Shown in pieces: positions 9,931 through 17,781 of a DNA stretch of 64,000 bases; position 1 is the stretch's first letter; each line of letters begins with the position of its first letter. The notes beneath the pieces are model-generated. The model did not search any database. It had not been told where the DNA came from and saw only the letters and a program-made list of their open reading frames with translations. The position numbers and the translations under genes are program-made. This DNA comes from Anaerolineales bacterium. GTDB lineage: Bacteria > Chloroflexota > Anaerolineae > Anaerolineales > Villigracilaceae. Where the stretch lies: the NCBI GenBank assembly GCA_030834895.1, contig JAUQXA010000050.1, positions 124,001 through 188,000 on the forward strand. Reading direction: 5' to 3'.

Positions 9931-10122
9931 TCAACGCCTCACACGGATATACATCACCGAGCCGATAAATCCCAGGAACAGTCCCGTCACCTGCGCCGCA
10001 AAGGAGAAGAAATTAAGGAAGAAGGTCGATTCAAGGATGTGAATGACCATCAGGAAAGGCAGGAGAACACCCGCCACTATCAGGAAAAAGCCGACGATGA
10101 GAAGTGCTTTTGGATTTTTCAT
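9931..10122 (-). CDS. Small two-helix membrane protein at the end of the oligopeptide transporter operon
   Basis: A 63-residue protein, MKNPKALLIVGFFL onward, with two hydrophobic segments (about 5-30 and 36-58) and a basic C-terminus (YIRVRR). Its ATG (10120-10122) overlaps the TGA of the upstream ATPase gene as ATGA, the arrangement of coupled genes, which supports it as real. I do not recognise a family. Its position suggests an accessory subunit or an unrelated passenger of the transporter operon. Confidence 0.6.
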   Translation of the reverse strand: MKNPKALLIVGFFLIVAGVLLPFLMVIHILESTFFLNFFSFAAQVTGLFLGFIGSVMYIRVRR

Positions 10123-11156
10123 TTGTACAACCAACAGGCGACAAGATGCCCGCCTTCACGCTCGAATTCGGGCGGCGTATCCACATCACACAAACCTTGA
10201 ATCACACGCGGACAGCGCGGATGATAACGGCATCCCGCCGGCGGGTTGACTAAACTTGGTGGCTCGCCGGGCGGCACTTCCTTGAAGGTCATGGCGTTGT
10301 TCGCGTCTGGGTCGGAAGTCCCTTCAAGTAATGCAAAAGTATATGGATGCAATGGGTTTTGCAACAGGTTGTCCACAGGGGCCTTTTCAACCAGCCGTCC
10401 CGCGTACATGACGAAAATCCGCTCGGAGAAATAACTCACGGTTGAAAGGTCATGCGTGATGTAAATCACTGAGAGGTTGTGTCTTTCCTGCAAGCCGCGC
10501 AACAACTTCAAAATCTCCACGCGGACGGAGGCATCGAGCATCGAGACAGGTTCATCCGCCACCAGCAGTTTCGGTTCCAGAATCATGGCGCGGGCGATGA
10601 CCACGCGCTGCTGTTGTCCGCCGCTGAGCATGTGGGGGAATTTATCCAGAAAATCCTCCACCGGGTGAAGCTTCACTTCCTCCATTGCCTTGCGGATGCG
10701 GTCACGACGCTCGTCCTTGCTTTTGACTCCGCCGATGATGAGCGGCTCCTCCAGAATTTGGCGGACGTTCATAAACGGAGCCAGCGCCCCATAGGGGTCC
10801 TGCTGGACGTATCCCACCTGCGAGCGATACCAGCGGATTCCCTCCTTATTCAACTCGCTGTGCTTTTTATTATTAAAGACCACCTCGCCCTTGGTGGGTT
10901 TGTACAACGCGAGAATCGTTTTCATCAGGCTGGATTTTCCACAGCCGCTTTCACCGACCACGGCAATCGCTTCCCCAGCGTGCAGGTCGAATTTGACTCC
11001 GTCCACTGCCCGCACGTAACCGGCATGACCGAACCCAAAACGTCTCAACTCGAACCACACATGCAAATCCTGAATCGATAAAAGGGTGTGGTTCTGGCTT
11101 GCGGGACTCTTCGCGTGTAATCTTTCCTTGCTTACTACGTTGGTATCAAGGGACAT
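10119..11156 (-). CDS. oppF: Oligopeptide/dipeptide ABC transporter ATPase, OppF/DppF type
   Basis: A 345-residue ATPase. The start at 11154-11156 (MSLDTN) follows CAGGAGTGAAGAT; a longer reading to 11216 would overlap the upstream gene. Walker A is GESGCGKSS, the signature LSGGQQQR, Walker B LLVADEPVSMLD and the H-loop YITHD. The C-terminal about 60 residues carry the oligopeptide-transporter extension with CRYHPRCP and a late Cys, which binds an iron-sulfur cluster in some homologues. With the neighbouring OppD it powers import through the OppB/OppC pair encoded upstream. The assignment as F rather than D rests on gene order. Confidence 0.92.
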   Translation of the reverse strand: MSLDTNVVSKERLHAKSPASQNHTLLSIQDLHVWFELRRFGFGHAGYVRAVDGVKFDLHAGEAIAVVGESGCGKSSLMKTILALYKPTKGEVVFNNKKHSELNKEGIRWYRSQVGYVQQDPYGALAPFMNVRQILEEPLIIGGVKSKDERRDRIRKAMEEVKLHPVEDFLDKFPHMLSGGQQQRVVIARAMILEPKLLVADEPVSMLDASVRVEILKLLRGLQERHNLSVIYITHDLSTVSYFSERIFVMYAGRLVEKAPVDNLLQNPLHPYTFALLEGTSDPDANNAMTFKEVPPGEPPSLVNPPAGCRYHPRCPRVIQGLCDVDTPPEFEREGGHLVACWLYK

Positions 11157-11205
11157 ATCTTCACTCCTGAGGATGAAAGGGCGTGGTTCCCACTCCCAGC
11201 GCCAA

Positions 11206-12165
11206 TCAATGGGCATATAACCAGCACTTGACCTTGCGGCCTTCCTGCTCGATTACGGGTGGATTCTGGTCGCACTTCGCAAAGCGGGCGGGACAGCGCG
11301 CCGCAAAGCGGCATCCATGCGGCAAGCCGATCAAACTGGGCGGCTGCCCGGTGATGAATTCAAGTTCCTTCTTGCCGCGCAGGGTTGGCACGCTCGCCAT
11401 CAACTTCTTCGAGTAGGGATGCAGCGGTTCCTTGAAAAATCGGAAAGCATCACCCACCTCGACAATTTGCCCGGCATACATCACCGCCACGTTGTCCGCC
11501 AGTTCGCTGGAAGTGGCGATGTCATGTGTGATGAGGATGAAGCTCGTCCCCAATTCCTTCTTGATGCGCTTCAGGACATTGAAGATATTCGCCTGCGTCA
11601 AAACATCCAGCGCGGAAGTTGGTTCATCCAACACCACCAGACTCGGCGATGTGACCAGCGCCATGGCAAGCGCCACGCGCTGACGCATCCCACCGCTCAA
11701 CTCGAACGGATAGCGGCTGAGAAAGTCATTCGGCACGCCCACATGCTGGAACATCTTGCCGGCTTGCACCAAAGCCTGGTCTTTCCTCAAGCCGAGGTGT
11801 ACCATGCTTGGCTCCGCCACCTGGTCACCCACCCGCAGCACCGGGTTGAGGGCGTTCATCGCCGCCTGCGGCACAAGCGACATCCCCACCCAACGCACAT
11901 TGCGGCGGAACTCTTCTTCGTTCAACGCCATCGTGTCCACGTTTTGAAGATGAATCTGTCCGGTGTATTTTCCGACATTGCGCGGCAGGAGGCGCAAAAT
12001 GGCTTTTGCCAGCGAACTCTTGCCGCACCCCGACTCGCCCAAAACGACAACCGCCTTGTTGTAATCGAGAGAGAAGTCCACGCCATCCACCGCCTGCACC
12101 ACACCATGAGTGGTCTTGAAATGCAGGACAAGGTTTTTGACATCCAAAAGAGTTTGTTCGATCAT
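11206..12165 (-). CDS. oppD: Oligopeptide/dipeptide ABC transporter ATPase, OppD/DppD type
   Basis: A 319-residue ATPase with Walker A GESGCGKSS, signature LSGGMRQR, Walker B LVVLDEPTSALD and H-loop LITHD. The C-terminal extension has CRFAARCPARFAKCDQNPP and CWLYAH, the Cys pattern of peptide-type D/F subunits. The gene lies two bases after the OppC stop and 49 bp before the chosen OppF start, in the usual B-C-D-F order. It forms a heterodimer with OppF on the cytoplasmic face of the permease. No abnormal residues were seen. Confidence 0.93.
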   Translation of the reverse strand: MIEQTLLDVKNLVLHFKTTHGVVQAVDGVDFSLDYNKAVVVLGESGCGKSSLAKAILRLLPRNVGKYTGQIHLQNVDTMALNEEEFRRNVRWVGMSLVPQAAMNALNPVLRVGDQVAEPSMVHLGLRKDQALVQAGKMFQHVGVPNDFLSRYPFELSGGMRQRVALAMALVTSPSLVVLDEPTSALDVLTQANIFNVLKRIKKELGTSFILITHDIATSSELADNVAVMYAGQIVEVGDAFRFFKEPLHPYSKKLMASVPTLRGKKELEFITGQPPSLIGLPHGCRFAARCPARFAKCDQNPPVIEQEGRKVKCWLYAH

Positions 12166-12167
12166 TG

Positions 12168-13529
12168 CTACATCTCTCTCAGTTTGGGATTAAAGACTCG
12201 GTCGAGCGCAAAACCCAGCAGGGCAAACGCCAGCCCGGTGACCAGCAGCAATGCGGCAGGCTCCAAAATCCAGTAATATAAACCCTCGAACAAGGCGCCA
12301 TTCGTCCGCGCATCGTCGATGACTTTGCCCCAGGTCGGCATGAAGGGATCACCTAAACCGAGGACAGCGAGACCCGCTTCGAGGAAGACATAGCCTGGGA
12401 CGAGTGTCACCAACTGCGGGATGAGGAGCGGAATCACGCGCGGGGTCAGGTAACGGATGATGATGCGTCCGTCGCTCGCGCCGTAGGAACGCGCCGCTTC
12501 GATGTAAGGTGATTCCTTGATTTGCAGGAAGATGGCACGGAAGTTTTTGATTCCCAACCCAAAGATGTTCAGCAAAATGGTCGCGCCGAGAATCAGCCAG
12601 ATACTGCGCGAGTAGAACGTGCCGATCATGATGAGGATGGGGTAAAAGGGTAACACCGAGTTGATCTCGGTAATACGCTGGATGAGGTCATCCACCCAGC
12701 CTCCGTACCAGGTGCCGATGGCGGCAATAACCAACGTTGTGACTGTGGTTCCGAGGGCGGCAAGCAAGCCAAAGGCAAGGGCAATTGGCATTCCCCACAT
12801 GAGGGGAATCATCAAGTCGCGGCGTTTGAAGTCGGTGCCAGCCATGCCGTAGAGCGTGCCATGCAGGACAAGCTCCACATCGGCGTCAGCTTCCGGTTCG
12901 AAGAGGCTGACAGCGACCACCATCTGGTATGTCCCTTTCAGCGGAACGGGCTTGTCAGAAGCAGGGTCGGCGAATAAACCTTCGATCGGTCTATCCGCCC
13001 TGAGGATGCGCGCCAGTTTATCGTCCAGTGAAATGCGATAGACATTCCGCTGTGATATGGAATAACTTACCATGTTCACTTTACGACCATCGGGCGTAAG
13101 CCAAGTTACGCCAACAAGCGGTTTCTTCGTGGCATTTTTTACATCGGCATAGAGGATGATGTCTTGCGGAAAGTCGTCATATTGAAAATCGAAAGCGTAG
13201 GTGATGGTCACTTTCGACGTGCCGTCCTGCCGCGTTTCCACGTCGCGGGTGACTGTTCCGCCGTCAGCGAATTCGGGATTGGCACTGTTAAGGAAAAACG
13301 AGACGGGCTGCTTTTTATCAGCGAAATAATTCATCCACGCAGGCGCTGCCTGCTTGGGATACTGATACCAGTCATCCTCCGAGCCGCGCCACAAGCGGAC
13401 TGCCTCGTCGTAGGGGATGGTAATCATGGTGTAGATCGAAAACAAAGCTGCGGCGAAAATCATCACCATGCTGGCAATGGCTGTGGGATAACGCAACAGT
13501 TCGCGAAACGAGCGCTTGATCTCCTTCAT
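12168..13529 (-). CDS. oppC: Oligopeptide-type permease, OppC/DppC, with a large extracytoplasmic insert
   Basis: A 453-residue protein, against about 300 for ordinary DppC/OppC. TM1 lies near 15-40. A hydrophilic region of roughly 180 residues follows (about 45-225), rich in beta-prone segments such as VTITYAFDFQYDD and GTYQMVVAVSLFEPEAD. The usual permease core comes next, with the EAA loop EAARSYGASDGRIIIRYL and the C-terminal helices. The ATG overlaps the OppB stop as ATGA. Position after TM1 places the insert outside the membrane, where it could contact the binding protein, which is itself abnormal in this operon. The permease call is firm; the role of the insert is inference. Confidence 0.88.
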   Translation of the reverse strand: MKEIKRSFRELLRYPTAIASMVMIFAAALFSIYTMITIPYDEAVRLWRGSEDDWYQYPKQAAPAWMNYFADKKQPVSFFLNSANPEFADGGTVTRDVETRQDGTSKVTITYAFDFQYDDFPQDIILYADVKNATKKPLVGVTWLTPDGRKVNMVSYSISQRNVYRISLDDKLARILRADRPIEGLFADPASDKPVPLKGTYQMVVAVSLFEPEADADVELVLHGTLYGMAGTDFKRRDLMIPLMWGMPIALAFGLLAALGTTVTTLVIAAIGTWYGGWVDDLIQRITEINSVLPFYPILIMIGTFYSRSIWLILGATILLNIFGLGIKNFRAIFLQIKESPYIEAARSYGASDGRIIIRYLTPRVIPLLIPQLVTLVPGYVFLEAGLAVLGLGDPFMPTWGKVIDDARTNGALFEGLYYWILEPAALLLVTGLAFALLGFALDRVFNPKLREM

Positions 13530-14665
13530 GCGCCGCCTCCTCCCTCCCCGATCTTGACTCGTGGGTCAACCAGGGCATAGATGTAATCCAGCAGAAAGAC
13601 TGTAAATGCCAGCATGTAGGCGTAAATGACCGTCTGCCCGAGAATGACGGGCGTATCGTAGAACTGAACTGCTTCATAGAATGCACGCCCAAGTCCCGGC
13701 CAGTTGAATATGGTCTCGGTAATAGGACCACCCAACCAAAGGGCGATGAGGGTCAGCGCAAAGCCGGTAATGATGTTGGGCAGGGTGGGACGCAGGACAT
13801 AGTCGCGTTCGATAGACTTGGACGAGAGTCCCTTGGCCTTGGCAACTTCAACATATTCTTCGCTGGAATAGATCAGGAAAAACGTCCGCCACTGATAGAC
13901 CTGGATAAAGAAAGAGGCGATGGCCAATGACAGTGTCGGCAGAATCAAGTGCTTGATCACACTCAGACTATAGCCAAACGGAGTCTTGGGAATGGGAGCA
14001 TCCACCATGCCGCCGAAAGGCAAAACTCGAAAATACGAGGCAAAAAGCAGAATCAGAAAGATGCCAAAGAACCATCCCGGCGCCGTCGATAAAGGCGCCA
14101 TGGCAACAAAGAATTTATCCACCCAGGTTCCATACTTGCGGGAAATGGAAAGGGCAACGCTGATCTCGGCGAAAAAGAGGAACAACCCCGAGACACCCCA
14201 CAGAAGCAGTGTGGGAGGCAGGCGTTCGAGGATGATAACGCGCACCTGCTTGGAACCGCTGTCGCTGGTCATGCGCAGGGCATTACCCAGGTTCAACGTC
14301 AGGGCTTTTTTCATGTAGCGGACTGCGCGCAACATCAAGGGCTGATCCAATCCTTGCGCGTGCGCCTCCTGGAACACAAGATCATCCACCAGTTTCTGGA
14401 ACTGTTCCGGCGGCAGGCTGCGGTTCGCCTGGTTACCGCGGACAGACTGCACCACTGTCTCACGGATTTCGCCGAGGCGGATCTGGTCTACATAACCGCC
14501 CATGTTTGCAATCAGGATGGTCAAAAAGATTGCAACGATAACCGAAAACAACAGGGATATAAATCTGACCAATGAATACTTGAGAATTCGCAGGAAGGAA
14601 TCCATGAATCTCCTTCCGCCGACTGTACCCACCTGCTGCGCGTCATATTGTGTGATGGCACTCAT
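13526..14665 (-). CDS. oppB: Oligopeptide-type permease, OppB/DppB
   Basis: A 379-residue permease. The start at 14663-14665 (MSAITQYDAQQ) follows TTGGAGATGCCT. TM1 lies near 30-50, then a charged stretch of about 90 residues with SLPPEQFQKLVDDLVF, longer than the usual OppB loop, before the permease core. The EAA-type loop is EVAKAKGLSSKSIERDYVLRPTLPN and the end is LDYIYALVDPRVKIGEGG. It pairs with OppC to form the translocation channel. The gene follows the binding-protein gene after a 74-base gap that holds a perfect hairpin (14692-14717), which may lower permease expression relative to the binding protein. Confidence 0.9.
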   Translation of the reverse strand: MSAITQYDAQQVGTVGGRRFMDSFLRILKYSLVRFISLLFSVIVAIFLTILIANMGGYVDQIRLGEIRETVVQSVRGNQANRSLPPEQFQKLVDDLVFQEAHAQGLDQPLMLRAVRYMKKALTLNLGNALRMTSDSGSKQVRVIILERLPPTLLLWGVSGLFLFFAEISVALSISRKYGTWVDKFFVAMAPLSTAPGWFFGIFLILLFASYFRVLPFGGMVDAPIPKTPFGYSLSVIKHLILPTLSLAIASFFIQVYQWRTFFLIYSSEEYVEVAKAKGLSSKSIERDYVLRPTLPNIITGFALTLIALWLGGPITETIFNWPGLGRAFYEAVQFYDTPVILGQTVIYAYMLAFTVFLLDYIYALVDPRVKIGEGGGGA

Positions 14666-14691
14666 AGGCATCTCCAAAAAAAGAAATAATT

Positions 14692-14717
14692 GGATAGGGG
14701 CGTTACCGCCCCTATCC
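14692..14717. repeat. Perfect intercistronic hairpin, REP-like GGATAGGGGCG element
   Basis: GGATAGGGGCG and CGCCCCTATCC form an 11-bp perfect stem with a TTAC loop, between the binding-protein stop (14740) and the oppB start. There is no T-run on the minus strand, so it looks more like an mRNA-stabilising or attenuating intercistronic hairpin than a full terminator. Its TAGGGGCG/CGCCCCTA core resembles the palindromes inside the genes at 43546-43593 and 46478-46566. Confidence 0.65.
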
Positions 14718-14739
14718 ATAATAATCAAACCGGTATCGG

Positions 14740-17319
14740 TTACGGAGATACCGCAAACTCAAAGCCGGCAAAGGTTGGGATGGCAACCCGTTTGGACGAG
14801 ACCACGAATTCGATCTTCGCGGCGCCCGCTGACAATTTGCCAAGTTCCTCTGCGCCCAGCACAGCCGAATATTGGCCTTCCGCCACAAACGCGGCGTCGC
14901 CTGTCAGAACGAGATTCCCTTCCGCGTCGTACAGGAGGTAAGTGACTTTATCGATGTCAGCCTGCGAATAAGGTGCATCGTTGAAACTGACGTAGGCATC
15001 AAAGGCGGCTTCGGCGCTCTGGGATACTTCCGCGGGGCCCATGACGTCTACGACTGCGATTTGCGGCTCGCCGAAGCGGCTCCACTTGTCGGAGGGATCG
15101 GGGAAGTCTTCAAAGCGCTTCGCAACGACAGAGCCTTCCACCGGGTTGACCTCGTCGATGTAATAAACGCCCGTCCCAAGCCAGAAGTGATTGTGATCGG
15201 CGTACCATTTCCCAAGGTTCTCATAACGTGCCTTTACGTCGTCTGCGGTAATATATTGACCGAGAGTCGGTTCAAAGGGGATGAAGGACTCGGACTCAGC
15301 CTGATCGAAGTATTTCTTCAGGATTTCAAGCGAAGGTCCCGCAATCATGTTCGTCCAATCCACGCCCAGCGCGGTGGATTTGTTGGTTGAAAAGGCAAGC
15401 TCGTTGTTGCTCTCGGCAAGGAAAGCTGGTGCATAGGTGTGCCAGGCCACCGGGCCGGTGTAGGCTGTGGGGAACCAGTTCAGCGAGAAGCCGGGCTGGT
15501 TGCCGGAGATCTGACCAACCTGCACCTCGGCATCCAGTGCAACAGTATCGTCATAGGATTCGATCACCAGCGGGTCGGTGGAGATGATCTTCACACCCTT
15601 GAAGTGTGATTTGAAGGTATCGCAGTTCGGTATGTTCGTTTCGTCATAGATGGGGCTTTTCGGGTCGCAGGTATCCCATTGCATGATCATGAAGAGGACG
15701 AAGTCCGCCATCGAGATAGGGCTGCCATCGTGATATTTGACGGTGTCCCACAGGTCGGCGGGATAGGTGACAGTGGTGACACTTTTGGCCGTCAGCCCGT
15801 CGGGGAATTTCTCGCCGGCGGTGACAAAGGTCTGGGTCTCGCCGTTCCAATCCACCCAGACATCCTCGGGAACTTTGATCTCGGGAGTGGTTTCGAGTGT
15901 GACCCAATCCAAAGTGGAAGTGATGGGTGTTCCCTCTACCACTTTGACGGTGGCTTTCTCCAAACGCTGAGGCCAATAAAGACCAGTGTATGGATCGGCA
16001 AACGCGCCCAAATCCTGTGTGGCGTAGATCAGGTTCATTTCCTGATTCCAGTTGTGACCAGCCGCCGGATTCCACGGTCCGGTGAGGATACCGGAATTGG
16101 CACTGCGGACCGTGCCGCCTTCCTTGCCTGCCCAGCGGATGGTGTAAGGCCACAAAGTCGAGCCGCCCACGCCGGCGCTCAGGTCGGAAGCGACAACCAG
16201 GTCAGCCTTGCGAGGGAAGAAACTGATGAGGTCTACAACCGGCAGGTATGAAGAATTTTCCATGGACAATGGGAATGCGGTTTTGAACAACTCGCGACGT
16301 TCGTCCATGTTCTTGAAGTTGTTGGTATACAATGCCTGTGCAGCGGTATGCAGTTCATCCACACAGGTAAACGCCGCCTCGGTGGTGGTTCCAGCCACAT
16401 CGGGGCAGTAATTTTGCAGGAAGCCAGGACCTTCATCGCGCAATAGATTGGGCCAGTAGTTACCGGCGGTATAGAAGTGGAATTCGCCGTTCTCGACCAC
16501 GCCCTGTTGCCAGATGGGAGCCAGTTCGGTGCGGGTGCGCACCTGGCGGTCACAGGTAAAACCAATCTTTTCCAGTTGATCGCAGAAGTAGTTGCCGATG
16601 ATCTCGCGCTCATCCTCCGAGCGAATCAGACCGATGATGACGACGGGTTCATCCTTGTATGTCCATTTGCCGTCCGCATTTTTGACTGCGCCCATGGCCT
16701 CCATCTCTGCGGAAATGAGCTCGTCAGCTTTTTCAAGGTTATAGGCGTACTTGCTCTCAATGGGGCGAACCAAGTCAGCATAACGCGGGTAATCTGGGAA
16801 AGCGGAAAGAATAGGCACATAACGCGGACCACCCAAGCCGCCCAAGGCCTCCTGTGACACGTACTCGCGGTCGATCAGCCAGTTGGCAGCTTCCCGGATT
16901 TTCGGATTGGCGAATGGATTCAACTTGCCGTTGTTGAATTCCGCATCGTTGAAAAGAATACTATCCCACGAACCATACGAAAGGCTGTACGCCAGGCTGG
17001 GGTCGCCTTTGACAATCGCATAAGTGTCGGGGTCGTCGGCAAGGTAGGCATAAAGGTCGAGCTGGTCTGCCTGGATCTGCGCGACGGCATTGGTCACTTC
17101 GTCCACCGAGGTGAAGACGATCTCGTCCACCCATCCGCCCGTGCGTGTTGTGGCAACAGGCGCTTCCGTGGCGGCCGCGGGAGCTTCAGTAGCAGGCGCG
17201 GACGGTTCCTGAGTCTCGATAACAGCGGGCGCTTCAGTCGCGGCAATCGGAGCGCACGCGGCAAGCACCAATCCAAACACGACCAGCAAACTTACGAACG
17301 CAAAAATCTTTCGTGACAT
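14740..17319 (-). CDS. Peptide-type ABC transporter substrate-binding lipoprotein (SBP family 5), apparently circularly permuted
   Basis: An 859-residue lipoprotein. The start at 17317-17319 (MSRKIFAF) follows GAGGAG; the lipobox is LVLAAC, then a Pro/Ala/Thr-rich linker to about residue 60. In the canonical family, GGTLR and the HDG-TADDV segment come first and the R-A-IDR segment later. Here the order is reversed: WVDEIVFTSVDE (about 63), IREAANWLIDRE (about 141), AYNLEKADELI (about 192) and the domain end (about 395) come first. GKEGGTVRSA (about 398), TVKYHDGSPISMADF (about 526) and GTGVYYIDE (about 715) come after. About 90 extra residues close the protein. It heads the opp operon and should deliver substrate to OppBC. 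Family is firm; permutation is read from motif order. Confidence 0.85.
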   Translation of the reverse strand: MSRKIFAFVSLLVVFGLVLAACAPIAATEAPAVIETQEPSAPATEAPAAATEAPVATTRTGGWVDEIVFTSVDEVTNAVAQIQADQLDLYAYLADDPDTYAIVKGDPSLAYSLSYGSWDSILFNDAEFNNGKLNPFANPKIREAANWLIDREYVSQEALGGLGGPRYVPILSAFPDYPRYADLVRPIESKYAYNLEKADELISAEMEAMGAVKNADGKWTYKDEPVVIIGLIRSEDEREIIGNYFCDQLEKIGFTCDRQVRTRTELAPIWQQGVVENGEFHFYTAGNYWPNLLRDEGPGFLQNYCPDVAGTTTEAAFTCVDELHTAAQALYTNNFKNMDERRELFKTAFPLSMENSSYLPVVDLISFFPRKADLVVASDLSAGVGGSTLWPYTIRWAGKEGGTVRSANSGILTGPWNPAAGHNWNQEMNLIYATQDLGAFADPYTGLYWPQRLEKATVKVVEGTPITSTLDWVTLETTPEIKVPEDVWVDWNGETQTFVTAGEKFPDGLTAKSVTTVTYPADLWDTVKYHDGSPISMADFVLFMIMQWDTCDPKSPIYDETNIPNCDTFKSHFKGVKIISTDPLVIESYDDTVALDAEVQVGQISGNQPGFSLNWFPTAYTGPVAWHTYAPAFLAESNNELAFSTNKSTALGVDWTNMIAGPSLEILKKYFDQAESESFIPFEPTLGQYITADDVKARYENLGKWYADHNHFWLGTGVYYIDEVNPVEGSVVAKRFEDFPDPSDKWSRFGEPQIAVVDVMGPAEVSQSAEAAFDAYVSFNDAPYSQADIDKVTYLLYDAEGNLVLTGDAAFVAEGQYSAVLGAEELGKLSAGAAKIEFVVSSKRVAIPTFAGFEFAVSP

Positions 17320-17781
17320 TTCAAATCTCCTCATGGGTTTTGATTGAAAAAATATTGAACACCGCGCAACTTGTGAATAAGGACGTTAACCACCTCCTCG
17401 TCGCAGGCGTACATGGTCGTTAGTCCGCATCCGCCGCCGTACTGAAATCCCATCCCATACTACCGGGGAGGGAAAGCCAGCCCCGGCGGAAGTTGTTACT
17501 TCCTCTCCGCAATGGCAATGGAGGCAGGTCACATTTGGACGACCACAGATCACCGGAATTGAAATCATTTTCACCTGAACACAAAAGTTGAAAGCAATTG
17601 AATATTACAGAGGAAAGGGGAAAAAAACACGGGACTGGCAATGGGTTTATCTTCACACCGGGGGGTATTTCAAAACCATCCTCCAGTAGCGTATCCCATG
17701 AGCAATAACCATCCCACGGAAGGACAAAAATCATCCTTATATTTCGGTGTTTCAAGGCAAAATGTAATAAAATAAATATCG
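17320..17781. promoter_or_regulatory. Divergent intergenic region with a structured leader upstream of the permuted binding-protein gene
   Basis: A 462-bp region between the minus-strand opp operon and the plus-strand propeller kinase; no convincing gene. Two adjacent hairpins stand out: CCGGGG/CCCCGG arms at 17463-17468 and 17481-17486, and GGAAGT/ACTTCC arms at 17488-17493 and 17498-17503. They lie about 145-185 bases upstream of the binding-protein start and could be part of its mRNA leader. I cannot match them to a named riboswitch class. The 17560-17781 part is A/T-rich and probably holds the promoters. Confidence 0.4.

Noticed and set aside
17386..17755. Short minus-strand frames upstream of the permuted binding-protein gene
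   Set aside because: They have no good start sites or protein-like composition and overlap the structured leader; treated as non-coding.
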